Shown here: positions 8,966-14,814 of the stretch, in pieces
How positions within the stretch are numbered: the first letter of the stretch is position 1
Layout of the letters: every line of letters begins with the position of its first letter
Assembly (NCBI GenBank): GCA_030148625.1
Contig: JASBTC010000101.1
Span: 1-14,814, forward strand
DNA: 14,814 bases
Direction: 5' to 3'
DNA from: Sphingobium sp.
GTDB taxonomy: Bacteria; Pseudomonadota; Alphaproteobacteria; Sphingomonadales; Sphingomonadaceae
Made by a program: the position numbers and the translations under genes
The notes under the pieces: model-generated
Told to the model about the DNA's origin: nothing
Seen by the model: the letters and a program-made list of their open reading frames with translations, nothing else
Databases searched by the model: none

Positions 8966-10641
8966 GCGTGCAGGACGATCCATTCACGATCGAGATCATC
9001 CAGGAGGGGCTGGTCGCGATCGGCGACGAGATGTTCGCCGCGCTGATCCGCACCTCGATGAGCCCGATCATCTACGAGACCACCGATTTCGCGGTCGGCG
9101 CAACCGATGCAGCGGGCAATCTGCTGGCGCAGGGCAATGGCGTCACCGGTTTTCTCGCGACGCTCGACACCGCGGTGCAGAGCACGCTGATCCATTATCC
9201 CGGCCCCGGGGATGTCTGCCCCGGCGACGTCTTCATCACCAACAGCCCTTATGAGGGCGGCGGCACGCATCTGTCCGACGTCGTCATCCTGCTGCCCGTC
9301 TTCCATGGCGAGCGGCTGATCGGCTGGACGGTCAACAAGGCGCACTGGACCGAAGTCGGCGGTGCGTTCGCCGGCAGCGCATCGACCCAGTCGACCGATA
9401 TCTTCCAGGAAGGGTTGCATTTCCGCTTTCTCAAGCTTTACGAGGAAGGGAAGATAAATCGCGGTATCGTAGAGATTATCCGCGCGAATGTGCGGCTGCC
9501 CGACAGCACGATCGGCGATCTTCATGCCGGTGTCGCCGCGTGCCGCGTCGGTGCGAACCGCATGCTCGAACTGGTCGACAAATATGGGCTCGACCTTGTC
9601 CTGCGCGCGATGCGCGAACTGCTCGACTATGGCGAGCGGATGACGCGCGCGGCGCTGACGCGCCTGCCCCAGGGCGTGTTCGAGGCCGAGGATGTGATCG
9701 AGGAGGACGGGCTGGGCGGCGGCCCCTTTGCGATCAAGGTCAAGGTGACGATCGCGGGCGATCGGATGGTCGCCGATTTCACCGGCACGTCGGTGCAGGC
9801 GCCCGGCCCGATCAACACCAGCTTTGCGGGGCTGGTCACCGCGGCGCGCTGTGCGTTCAAGGCGGTGACCGATCCGCAGATTCCGGCCAATGGCGGCTGT
9901 TTCCGCGCGCTGGAGGTGGTCTGCCCGCCGGGCACGATCCTGTCGGCGCAGAGCCCGGCGCCGGTTTCGGTCTATTATGAATCGATGATCGCCGCGATCG
10001 AGGTGATGTGGCGCGCGCTGATGCCGCATATGACCGATCGCCTGCCCGTCGGCCATACCCGCAGCGTCGGCGCCACCTTCATCTCGGGCATGCATCCGCG
10101 CACCGGCGAATTGTTCGTGATGGGCGAGCCGCTGCTCGGCGGCTGGGGCGCTTCGGCCGATGCGGATGGCGACAATGGCCAGTTCTGCTGCGGCAATGGC
10201 GAGACTTTCAACATCCCGATCGAACTGGCCGAGAGCCGTTACGGCTTCGAGATCGACCGTTACGCCTTTCACGACGATCCCGGCGGCGAGGGCCGGTTCC
10301 GCGGCGGCAAGGGCGTCGTGCTCGATTACCGCATCACCGCGGAGGAGGCGTTCCTCACCTTTTCCTCGACGCGGACGGTCTCGCGCCCCTGGGGTGCCGC
10401 GGGCGGGCATGAAGGATCGCATAATGGCGCGTTGGTATTCCGCGCCGATGGCTCGCAGGAGCCGCATACCATGGTGACCGGACTGCGTGTCGCGAAGGGC
10501 GAGACGATCCGCGTCATCACCGCAACCGGGGGGGGCTACGGCCCACCCGCCGACCGTCCACACGCCGATATAGAGCGTGATCTCAAGAACGGGTTCATCA
10601 CACGGGGCCAGGCCAGGGAGGTGTTTGGACGGCCGGTGTGA
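8962..10641 (+). CDS. hyuB: Hydantoinase/oxoprolinase subunit B (HyuB)
   Basis: A 559-residue partner of HyuA, expected to form a cytoplasmic complex that hydrolyses a cyclic amide or ureide. Motifs include EIIQEGLVAIGDEMFAAL near the start, GGGTHLSD at 99-106 and AHWTEVGG at 127-134. The last is a subfamily form of the more common AHHxDVGG, so the substrate group may differ from classical N-methylhydantoinase. The C-terminal half has GGWGASADADGDNGQF and GGEGRFRGGKGVV, both typical. The start is GTG at 8962 within GTGA, overlapping the hyuA stop, which indicates translational coupling. The next gene starts 33 bases later. Confidence 0.92.
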   Translation: MSVQDDPFTIEIIQEGLVAIGDEMFAALIRTSMSPIIYETTDFAVGATDAAGNLLAQGNGVTGFLATLDTAVQSTLIHYPGPGDVCPGDVFITNSPYEGGGTHLSDVVILLPVFHGERLIGWTVNKAHWTEVGGAFAGSASTQSTDIFQEGLHFRFLKLYEEGKINRGIVEIIRANVRLPDSTIGDLHAGVAACRVGANRMLELVDKYGLDLVLRAMRELLDYGERMTRAALTRLPQGVFEAEDVIEEDGLGGGPFAIKVKVTIAGDRMVADFTGTSVQAPGPINTSFAGLVTAARCAFKAVTDPQIPANGGCFRALEVVCPPGTILSAQSPAPVSVYYESMIAAIEVMWRALMPHMTDRLPVGHTRSVGATFISGMHPRTGELFVMGEPLLGGWGASADADGDNGQFCCGNGETFNIPIELAESRYGFEIDRYAFHDDPGGEGRFRGGKGVVLDYRITAEEAFLTFSSTRTVSRPWGAAGGHEGSHNGALVFRADGSQEPHTMVTGLRVAKGETIRVITATGGGYGPPADRPHADIERDLKNGFITRGQAREVFGRPV

Positions 10642-10674
10642 CGGCGCGTCGATTCCAACAGAGGGAAGAGGATA

Positions 10675-11817
10675 ATGACGGATCCACAGGTTCCGACAGG
10701 CGGCGTTTCGTTCGACATGCAACGCGGCCCCTATCAGAATAACGGCGCGAGCCCCTGGTATACCCAGACGACGTTGGGCACGCCCGGCCAACCGCTGAAA
10801 TTCGCGATCGACACCGGCACGAACATGGTCTGGACCACATCGACGCTCTGCGCGCCGACCAGTTGCCAGCATTATAGCGGCGCGCGCTTCGACTATCAGA
10901 AATCGTCGACCTATTCCTGGGTCGACTGTATCGATGTCGACTTCAGCTTCGGTCCCTGGGGCACGATGAAGGTGGAGACCGGCAAGGACCTGCTGGCCTT
11001 GCCGAACGGCAGGGCGCTGCCGCTGGTCCTGTATCTTTCGTCCGAATATTCGGGTTCGCAATTCGCCCAGCTCGACTGGGACGGCGGCATCGGCATTCCA
11101 TCGGGCAGCGCGTACAAGCAGGGCGATACCAGCTTCATCGTGCAGGACATGATGAATGCCGGGATGATTTCGCCCACCTATCCCTTTGTCTGTTTCGACT
11201 GGAATCCGTCGACGTCGAAGGGATCGTGCCTGATCGGCGGTGTCGATCCGGCCAAATATATCGAGGGCGAGGGCATTTTCCTGCCCTGGACGCCCTATGA
11301 TCAATTCCCCGGCGTCGAATATATCTGGACCGCCAACCTCAAGGGCTATTTCGTCGGGAATACGCAGGTCGCCGGCAACGTCCAGTTCGCGCTGGATTCC
11401 GGATCGTCGCAGTTCAAGGGCGACGACGACATCATGAATCAGACGCTCGCGCTGATCAAATCCCAGGGCAATCCGCTGGTGCGGATGGCCTTCCCCAATG
11501 GCGGCGCGATCACCATCCCGCCAAATCTCTATAATGTGACGATCCAGGCAGGCCCCGATCAGGGCAAGACGCTGCCGCAATTCCAGCCGCTCGGCCTGAA
11601 GGGGCTGGTCCTGGTCGGCTCGGTCGTGATGGAAAGCTGCTACACCGTTCACGAATATCGTGTCGTCCAGTGCGGGGGCAACCGTTTCTCGCTGGCACCC
11701 GTCGGCATGTGGGTCTTCAACAAGCCCGGCGGCCCCAAGATCGTCACGCCACCCTCGGAGGGGATCGGCCGCACCTTCGGCGAACGCGAAGTCGTTCGCG
11801 GCAAGACCATGGCATAG
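10675..11817 (+). CDS. Pepsin-like (family A1) aspartic peptidase
   Basis: A 380-residue two-lobed aspartic peptidase of the pepsin type. Lobe 1 has WYTQTTLGTPGQPLKFAIDTGTNMVW (28-53), which follows pepsin's 'Y-x-I-GTPPQ-x-F-x-V-x-FDTGSSNLW' and places one catalytic Asp at 46, with the conserved Trp at 53. Lobe 2 has FALDSGSS with the second Asp at 241. Near the C-terminus, LVLVGSVVMESCYTVHEY and RFSLAPVG match the pepsin 'ILGDVFLRxYYTVFDY...GFAPA' segment. The flap Tyr of pepsin seems to be Phe (FSFG). There is no signal peptide and no propeptide-like lead, so it is either cytoplasmic, as reported for some bacterial pepsins (shewasins), or exported by an unseen route. At least seven cysteines are present. 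The start has a strong site (GGGAAGAGGA). It follows hyuB by 33 bases and precedes the avidin-like gene by 42. GC is lower than in hyuAB. Single-lobe retropepsins are excluded by the two Asp motifs. Confidence 0.85.
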   Translation: MTDPQVPTGGVSFDMQRGPYQNNGASPWYTQTTLGTPGQPLKFAIDTGTNMVWTTSTLCAPTSCQHYSGARFDYQKSSTYSWVDCIDVDFSFGPWGTMKVETGKDLLALPNGRALPLVLYLSSEYSGSQFAQLDWDGGIGIPSGSAYKQGDTSFIVQDMMNAGMISPTYPFVCFDWNPSTSKGSCLIGGVDPAKYIEGEGIFLPWTPYDQFPGVEYIWTANLKGYFVGNTQVAGNVQFALDSGSSQFKGDDDIMNQTLALIKSQGNPLVRMAFPNGGAITIPPNLYNVTIQAGPDQGKTLPQFQPLGLKGLVLVGSVVMESCYTVHEYRVVQCGGNRFSLAPVGMWVFNKPGGPKIVTPPSEGIGRTFGEREVVRGKTMA

Positions 11818-11859
11818 CCACCGATCCAGATTCTTCACATCATATCTGAGGAAATCGAC

Positions 11860-12678
11860 ATGACTCTCGTAGGTACATGGCAAAACGAATATGGATCGCA
11901 GATGGTCCTCACCCAGCTCGACACCAATCTGGTCTGGGGAAATTATTCCTCCACGACCGGATCGACGGGCAAATATATGGTCATCGGCTATCAGCAGCCC
12001 GGCAATCCGACACCCCAGGCCGGCCAGGCCGTCGCGCTGGCGATCGAATGGCATTCGATCGTCGCCGGGCAGGGCGATCCGAGCTGGAACTGGTCGTCGG
12101 GGCTGAGCGGCCAGATCAGCATCGAGAACGGCAAGGAATCGCTGGTCCTGGCGCATGCAATGGTCGCGAGCAGCAATTTCCCGGGGCTGGCGGCCGCGGG
12201 AACCTATATCGACAAGCTCACCTATTTCCGCACCGCGACCGATGTGCCGGACGCGGATCCGCCGCGCCCCGTGCTCGATGCGCCGATGGCGGATCCGCTG
12301 GCGGGCACATGGCGCAGCGACGACGGTACTTTGCTGCAGATCGAGGTCTATCCCTATACCGGTTCGCTCTTCGGCTGGGCGCAGGGAAAAATGTACTGGA
12401 ACGGCAGCACATGCCCGATCGAGGGCGTGACCGATATCAATGCGCGGTCGAGCGGGCTTACGCTCCAGTCGACTGCGATCACCGGCTTGCCCAGCCTGCC
12501 CGGGCCGGCCGTCTCGCTTGCGGGATGTCTGGATCTGACCAGCGGCCGACTGACGATGACCAATTTCGCCAGCCTGTCGACCGCGCCGAACGCGACCTAT
12601 GTCCAGACCACGGTCTCGCAGAAGATCTTCGTCCGGACCGGGGATGCGAGCGAATTCGACAAGCTGGCTGCTGGCTGA
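11860..12678 (+). CDS. Two-domain avidin-like protein
   Basis: A 272-residue protein with two related beta-rich halves. The first (about 3-125) resembles avidin/streptavidin: GTWQNEYGS (5-13), GNYSSTTG (27-34), VALAIEW (58-64), SGLSGQ (80-85) and YIDKLTYFRT (116-125) fall in the order and spacing of streptavidin GTWYNQLGS, GTYESAVG, GWTVAW, TTWSGQ and GHDTFTK. By this hand alignment the biotin-contacting N23, S27, Y43, S45, W79 and D128 are kept (N9, S13, Y29, S31, W64, D118), but W92 and W108 become L82 and L95. A proline-rich linker (128-145) leads to a second half opening with GTWRSDDG (149-156) and closing with QKIFVRT; it has lost the Asn-x-x-Gly-Ser pocket. No signal peptide. The ribosome binding site GAGGA lies before ATG 11860. 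Probably a small-molecule- or biotin-binding protein; a lipocalin-like barrel with other specificity is the alternative. GC in sampled lines is about 52%. Confidence 0.6.
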   Translation: MTLVGTWQNEYGSQMVLTQLDTNLVWGNYSSTTGSTGKYMVIGYQQPGNPTPQAGQAVALAIEWHSIVAGQGDPSWNWSSGLSGQISIENGKESLVLAHAMVASSNFPGLAAAGTYIDKLTYFRTATDVPDADPPRPVLDAPMADPLAGTWRSDDGTLLQIEVYPYTGSLFGWAQGKMYWNGSTCPIEGVTDINARSSGLTLQSTAITGLPSLPGPAVSLAGCLDLTSGRLTMTNFASLSTAPNATYVQTTVSQKIFVRTGDASEFDKLAAG

Positions 12679-12693
12679 AGGTGCTCCTTCATT

Positions 12694-12722
12694 AGATAAG
12701 TTTTCAGGATATAGAATTATCT
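12694..12722. repeat. AT-rich inverted repeat AGATAA...TTATCT
   Basis: Six-base perfect arms at 12694-12699 and 12717-12722 around a 17-base loop, 16 bases after the avidin-like stop. The surrounding 12690-12738 is clearly A/T-rich against a GC-rich background. It may help end transcription of the plus-strand cluster, but there is no clean T-run. Confidence 0.35.
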
Positions 12723-12738
12723 GATTGAAAATACGATA

Positions 12739-12801
12739 TCATTCCGGCGCAGGTTGGAGTCTCGGGCGTCAGTCCAGAGAGTCCGGCTTTCGCCGGAATG
12801 A
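12739..12801. repeat. REP-like palindromic element between convergent genes
   Basis: Outer arms TCATTCCGGCG (12739-12749) and CGCCGGAATGA (12791-12801) are perfect 11-base inverted copies. Inside the right arm a tight hairpin, TCCGGC-TTTC-GCCGGA, sits at 12782-12797. The arrangement resembles the short CG-rich REP-type repeats scattered between genes in sphingomonads. Here it lies between the plus-strand avidin-like gene and the minus-strand flavoprotein gene and may act as a two-way transcription end. Confidence 0.6.
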
Positions 12802-12814
12802 CGATCATGAAGGC

Positions 12815-13714
12815 CTATGCTCCGCGCACAAGCGACTGATGCGCGCCGACACCGGCCATCACGCCGGAGGCCGAGGCCAGCGTCGCATTGTGCATCGGGC
12901 TGGCCGCATCGCCCGCCGCATAGACGCGGGGCACGGAGGTCGCGCCCCAGGCATCGACCCGGATATAGCTGCCCATCGGTCCGTCCTCGAACGCGCAGCC
13001 GAGTTGTTCGGCGATCGGGCTGGCCATGCGCGTCCTGGGCGCGGTGAACACCGCCTCGACCGGCACGGTACGGCCATCGGCCAGGCGGACGGCGGACAGG
13101 GTCGGGGCGTGGCCGAGCAATTCGACGACGGGGCTGCGCTCGATCGTCACGCCGCGCGCGGCGAGCAGCGCGAGATGCTCGTCATCGGGCTCGAAACTGC
13201 CCTGGGTGAAGTAGGTGGCCGGCCCCCAATCGGGGAGCAATGCGGCCTGATGCGCCGACATCGGATGGTTGGCGATGATGCCCAAAGGCCGATCGCGCAC
13301 TTCATAGCCGTGGCAATAAGGGCAGTGGAGCACGGTCGCGCCCCAGCGCTCGCTCATGCCCGGTATCGCGGGCAGTTCGTCGACCAGGCCGGTCGCGAGG
13401 ATCAGGCGGCGCGTGCGATGCGCCTGTCCGGTGGCGAGTATGACATGCAGGACGCCGCCGTCGACGCGCGCCGCCTGGGCTTCGTCATGTGCGATCTCGA
13501 CCGTGGGATAGGCAAGCAGCTGGCGCGTGGCTTCGCGGACGATCGCCTCGGGCGCCTGGCCGTCCTGGCCGAGGAAACCGTGCGATGCTTCGGCGAAGCG
13601 ATTGCGCGGCAAGCCGGAATCGACCAGCAGCACGCGGCGGCGCGCCCGCGCCAATTGCATTGCGGCGGATTGGCCGGCGAAGCTGCCGCCGACGATGATG
13701 ACGTCATGGATCAC
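12815..13714 (-). CDS. Thioredoxin-reductase-like FAD oxidoreductase
   Basis: A 299-residue flavoprotein with the thioredoxin reductase fold. The FAD motif DVIIVGGSFAGQSAA is at 4-18, with the acidic end of the strand at Asp-32. The redox pair CPYC (131-134) is followed by HGYE, a form shared with dithiol-oxidising flavoproteins such as GliT/HlmI. The second FAD contact is VYAAGDAA near the C-terminus. The usual NADPH motif (GxGxxA after the disulfide) is replaced by LGIIANHPMSAHQAALL, so NADPH use is doubtful. The length is slightly short for the family. The start is GTG at 13714, supported by GGGAG 6 bases upstream and by the N-terminus beginning at the first beta strand. It is divergent from the Rrf2-type gene, which probably regulates it. 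It could be a disulfide reductase with another donor or an O2-using dithiol oxidase. Confidence 0.85.
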   Translation of the reverse strand: MIHDVIIVGGSFAGQSAAMQLARARRRVLLVDSGLPRNRFAEASHGFLGQDGQAPEAIVREATRQLLAYPTVEIAHDEAQAARVDGGVLHVILATGQAHRTRRLILATGLVDELPAIPGMSERWGATVLHCPYCHGYEVRDRPLGIIANHPMSAHQAALLPDWGPATYFTQGSFEPDDEHLALLAARGVTIERSPVVELLGHAPTLSAVRLADGRTVPVEAVFTAPRTRMASPIAEQLGCAFEDGPMGSYIRVDAWGATSVPRVYAAGDAASPMHNATLASASGVMAGVGAHQSLVRGA

Positions 13715-13772
13715 GCAAATCTCCCGTTCCGGTCGGGAGCAACGAGGCGGCCCGACTCACGACACTTATGAA

Positions 13773-13819
13773 GTTGCGTATTGCATCGATTTTAGGATTT
13801 CGCAACATCATGAGTTGCG
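13773..13819. promoter_or_regulatory. Repeated GTTGCG/CGCAAC sites, candidate Rrf2 operator
   Basis: GTTGCG at 13773-13778, CGCAAC at 13801-13806 and GTTGCG at 13814-13819. The last two form the dyad CGCAACATCATGAGTTGCG (13801-13819), 6-base perfect arms around 7 bases, a common shape for Rrf2 dimers. It lies in the shared upstream region of the flavoprotein gene and the Rrf2-type gene, 39-57 bases before the latter's start. The third half-site could let one regulator control both directions. Confidence 0.55.
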
Positions 13820-13827
13820 TGTATGCT
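13799..13827 (+). promoter_or_regulatory. Candidate promoter of the Rrf2-type gene
   Basis: TTCGCA (13799-13804) and TATGCT (13822-13827) stand 17 bases apart, each matching 4 of 6 sigma-70 consensus positions. The candidate operator dyad fills the spacer, which would give autorepression. Picked by eye and weak by consensus. Confidence 0.3.
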
Positions 13828-13857
13828 GGCGGACAGGCGAAAGTGATGGAGGCCGGA

Positions 13858-14331
13858 ATGCAGCGGGACGGGCGCTTGTCGCGAATGCTTCACGTCCTGA
13901 TCCATATGGATCGGATGGAGGGGCCGGTGACCTCGGAAGTGGTGGCGAAGATGCTCGGCACCAATGCCGTGGTCGTTCGCCGCACCATGGCCGGGCTGCG
14001 CGACGCCGGCTATGTCCGCTCCGAAAAGGGCCATGGCGGCGGCTGGACGCTCGAACGGCCGCTTGCCGCCATCACCATGCTCGACATCCATCGCGCCGTA
14101 GGGGAGCCGGGCATTTTCGCGATCGGCCCCGCCACCGACGTGCCCGAATGCCTGGTCGAACAGGCGGTCAATGCCTCGATGGCCGATGCCTTTCGCACCG
14201 CCGAGGCATTGCTGATCGCGACATTGGGGCGCGTGACGCTGGCCAATATCGCAGCCGATTTCGATGCGCGTTTCCGCGCGCTGGATGCGGATGGAGACTG
14301 TGCGACGAGCCGCGCCGCGTCCGCCGCCTGA
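13858..14331 (+). CDS. Rrf2-family transcriptional regulator
   Basis: A 157-residue winged-helix repressor. The N-terminal helix RLSRMLHVLIHMD (6-18) is followed by the recognition helix region TSEVVAKMLGTNAVVVRRTMAGLRDAGYV (25-53) and the wing SEKGHGGGWTL (55-65), all standard Rrf2 features. Only two cysteines are present (98 and 148), not the three-cysteine cluster of IscR/NsrR, so an Fe-S cofactor is unlikely; thiol sensing by Cys-98 is possible. The start at ATG 13858 is favoured by GGAGG 5 bases upstream; an open extension to 13768 would run through the candidate operator and add 30 residues without family similarity. Divergent from the flavoprotein gene, its likely target. Confidence 0.88.
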   Translation: MQRDGRLSRMLHVLIHMDRMEGPVTSEVVAKMLGTNAVVVRRTMAGLRDAGYVRSEKGHGGGWTLERPLAAITMLDIHRAVGEPGIFAIGPATDVPECLVEQAVNASMADAFRTAEALLIATLGRVTLANIAADFDARFRALDADGDCATSRAASAA

Positions 14332-14368
14332 CCCGGATCAGGACGCCGCCGCCCCGGTGCGATTTATA

Positions 14369-14388
14369 GTTCGATGGAATCATCGAAC
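14369..14388. repeat. Inverted repeat GTTCGATG-GAAT-CATCGAAC
   Basis: Perfect 8-base arms around a 4-base loop, 38 bases after the Rrf2-type stop. No T-run follows on the plus strand. It is separated by 28 bases from the larger hairpin at 14417-14457, and the linker contains the palindrome ATCGCGAT. The two hairpins may belong to one dispersed intergenic element. It could also be a weak transcription end for the Rrf2-type gene or an operator. Confidence 0.5.
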
Positions 14389-14416
14389 GACTCGAAAATC
14401 GCGATAAAACAAATGT

Positions 14417-14457
14417 CTAGGGCGTCCGATCCGCTTCCAGCGAATCGGACGCCCTAG
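14417..14457 (-). terminator. Intrinsic terminator of the MFS gene, overlapping its 3' end
   Basis: Arms CTAGGGCGTCCGAT (14417-14430) and ATCGGACGCCCTAG (14444-14457) are perfect 14-base inverted copies. The loop adds CGCT/AGCG (14432-14435 with 14439-14442) after one mismatch, leaving a 3-base tip. Reading leftward on the minus strand, the stem is followed by ACATTTGTTTTATCGC, a T-rich tract. The stem contains the TAG stop of the MFS gene and its last 13 codons. Confidence 0.7.
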
Positions 14458-14814
14458 TGCGGCGACTGGTCAATGCCAGCAGTCCCGCGGCTGCCAGCCC
14501 GGCACCGAGCGCGATCATCCCGTCCGCATAGCTGCCGGTGCGGGCGTGGAGCCAGCCGACCGCGACCGGGCCGACATAGCCGCCGAGATTGCCGATCGAA
14601 TTGATCAGCGCGATTCCGCCGGCTGCCGCGGTGCCGGTCAGCATCGCGGTGGGCAGCGTCCAGAATACCGGCAGCGATGCGTCGATGCCGATCGCCGCGA
14701 CGGTGAACGCCGCCCTGGTCAGCACCGGATCGGTCGAGATCGCGCTGACCGCGAAGCCCGCCGCGCCGACAAAGGCCGGAATGGCGAGGAAGAGGTTGCG
14801 CTTGTTCGATCGAT
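14417..14814 (-). CDS. MFS transporter, C-terminal part (5' end outside the window)
   Basis: 132 sense codons are open from the right edge to TAG at 14417, so the gene is cut at its 5' end. The visible part has three to four membrane segments (LFLAIPAFVGAAGFAVSAI; RAAFTVAAIGIDASLPVFW; IALINSIGNLGGYVGPVAVGW; MIALGAGLAAAGLLAL). PVFWTLPTAMLTGTAAAGGIA and INSIGNLGGYVGP are typical of the anion:cation symporter (ACS) branch of the major facilitator superfamily, which carries organic anions such as aromatic acids or tartrate. The final residues TRASDSLEADRTP are encoded by the terminator hairpin and are probably not conserved. The substrate cannot be told from this part. Confidence 0.85.
   Translation of the reverse strand, partial: RSNKRNLFLAIPAFVGAAGFAVSAISTDPVLTRAAFTVAAIGIDASLPVFWTLPTAMLTGTAAAGGIALINSIGNLGGYVGPVAVGWLHARTGSYADGMIALGAGLAAAGLLALTSRRTRASDSLEADRTP

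Noticed and set aside
8935..12156. A 1073-residue open frame on the minus strand
   Set aside because: It is antisense to hyuB, the pepsin-like gene and part of the avidin-like gene; its composition is Asp/Arg/Ala-rich mirror-frame sequence typical of high-GC DNA.
12725..13771. A 348-residue open frame on the plus strand
   Set aside because: Antisense to the flavoprotein with intact FAD and CPYC motifs, and it runs through the REP-like element.
1..14814. CRISPR array, tRNA, rRNA, insertion sequence or phage genes
   Set aside because: No regularly spaced repeats, no cloverleaf or rRNA-like stretch, and no transposase, integrase or phage structural motif was seen.

Overview
The window looks like a chromosomal segment of a sphingomonad-type alphaproteobacterium. 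The signs are high GC, a FecI/FecR pair, a TonB-dependent receptor with a 'DIVIT' TonB box and a C-terminal phenylalanine, a large MalT-like LuxR regulator, and short CG-rich inverted repeats between genes. This is inferred from gene content and style, not from a marker gene.

Layout. (1) Bases 1-1644, minus strand: an ECF sigma factor overlapping a FecR-type anti-sigma regulator by 4 bp, followed by what may be the first codons of a further gene running off the left edge. (2) Bases 1798-12678, plus strand: the core of the window. It holds a MalT-like LuxR regulator, a TonB-dependent outer-membrane receptor, HyuA and HyuB (ATP-dependent hydantoinase/oxoprolinase subunits, overlapping by 4 bp), a pepsin-like (family A1) aspartic peptidase and a two-domain avidin-like protein. 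All six genes point the same way with short gaps. (3) Bases 12679-12814: an AT-rich inverted repeat and a REP-like element between converging genes. (4) Bases 12815-14331: a thioredoxin-reductase-like flavoprotein (minus) and a divergent Rrf2-family repressor (plus), with a palindrome in the shared upstream region. (5) Bases 14332-14814: two further inverted repeats, then the 3' end of an MFS transporter gene on the minus strand. The second repeat forms that gene's terminator and also encodes its last 13 residues.

How the genes may work together. The LuxR regulator probably switches on the receptor and hyuAB when a particular solute is present. The receptor would bring the solute across the outer membrane, and HyuAB would open a cyclic amide or ureide in the cytoplasm using ATP. 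The unusual part is the tail of the cluster. A pepsin-family protease is rare in bacteria, and here it sits next to an avidin-like protein; neither has a visible signal peptide, and both are lower in GC than hyuAB. No known pathway combines these parts. One testable idea is uptake and breakdown of a biotin-like cyclic ureide or of biotinylated peptides, but this is speculation from domain chemistry. The flavoprotein/Rrf2 pair looks like an independent redox-responsive unit.
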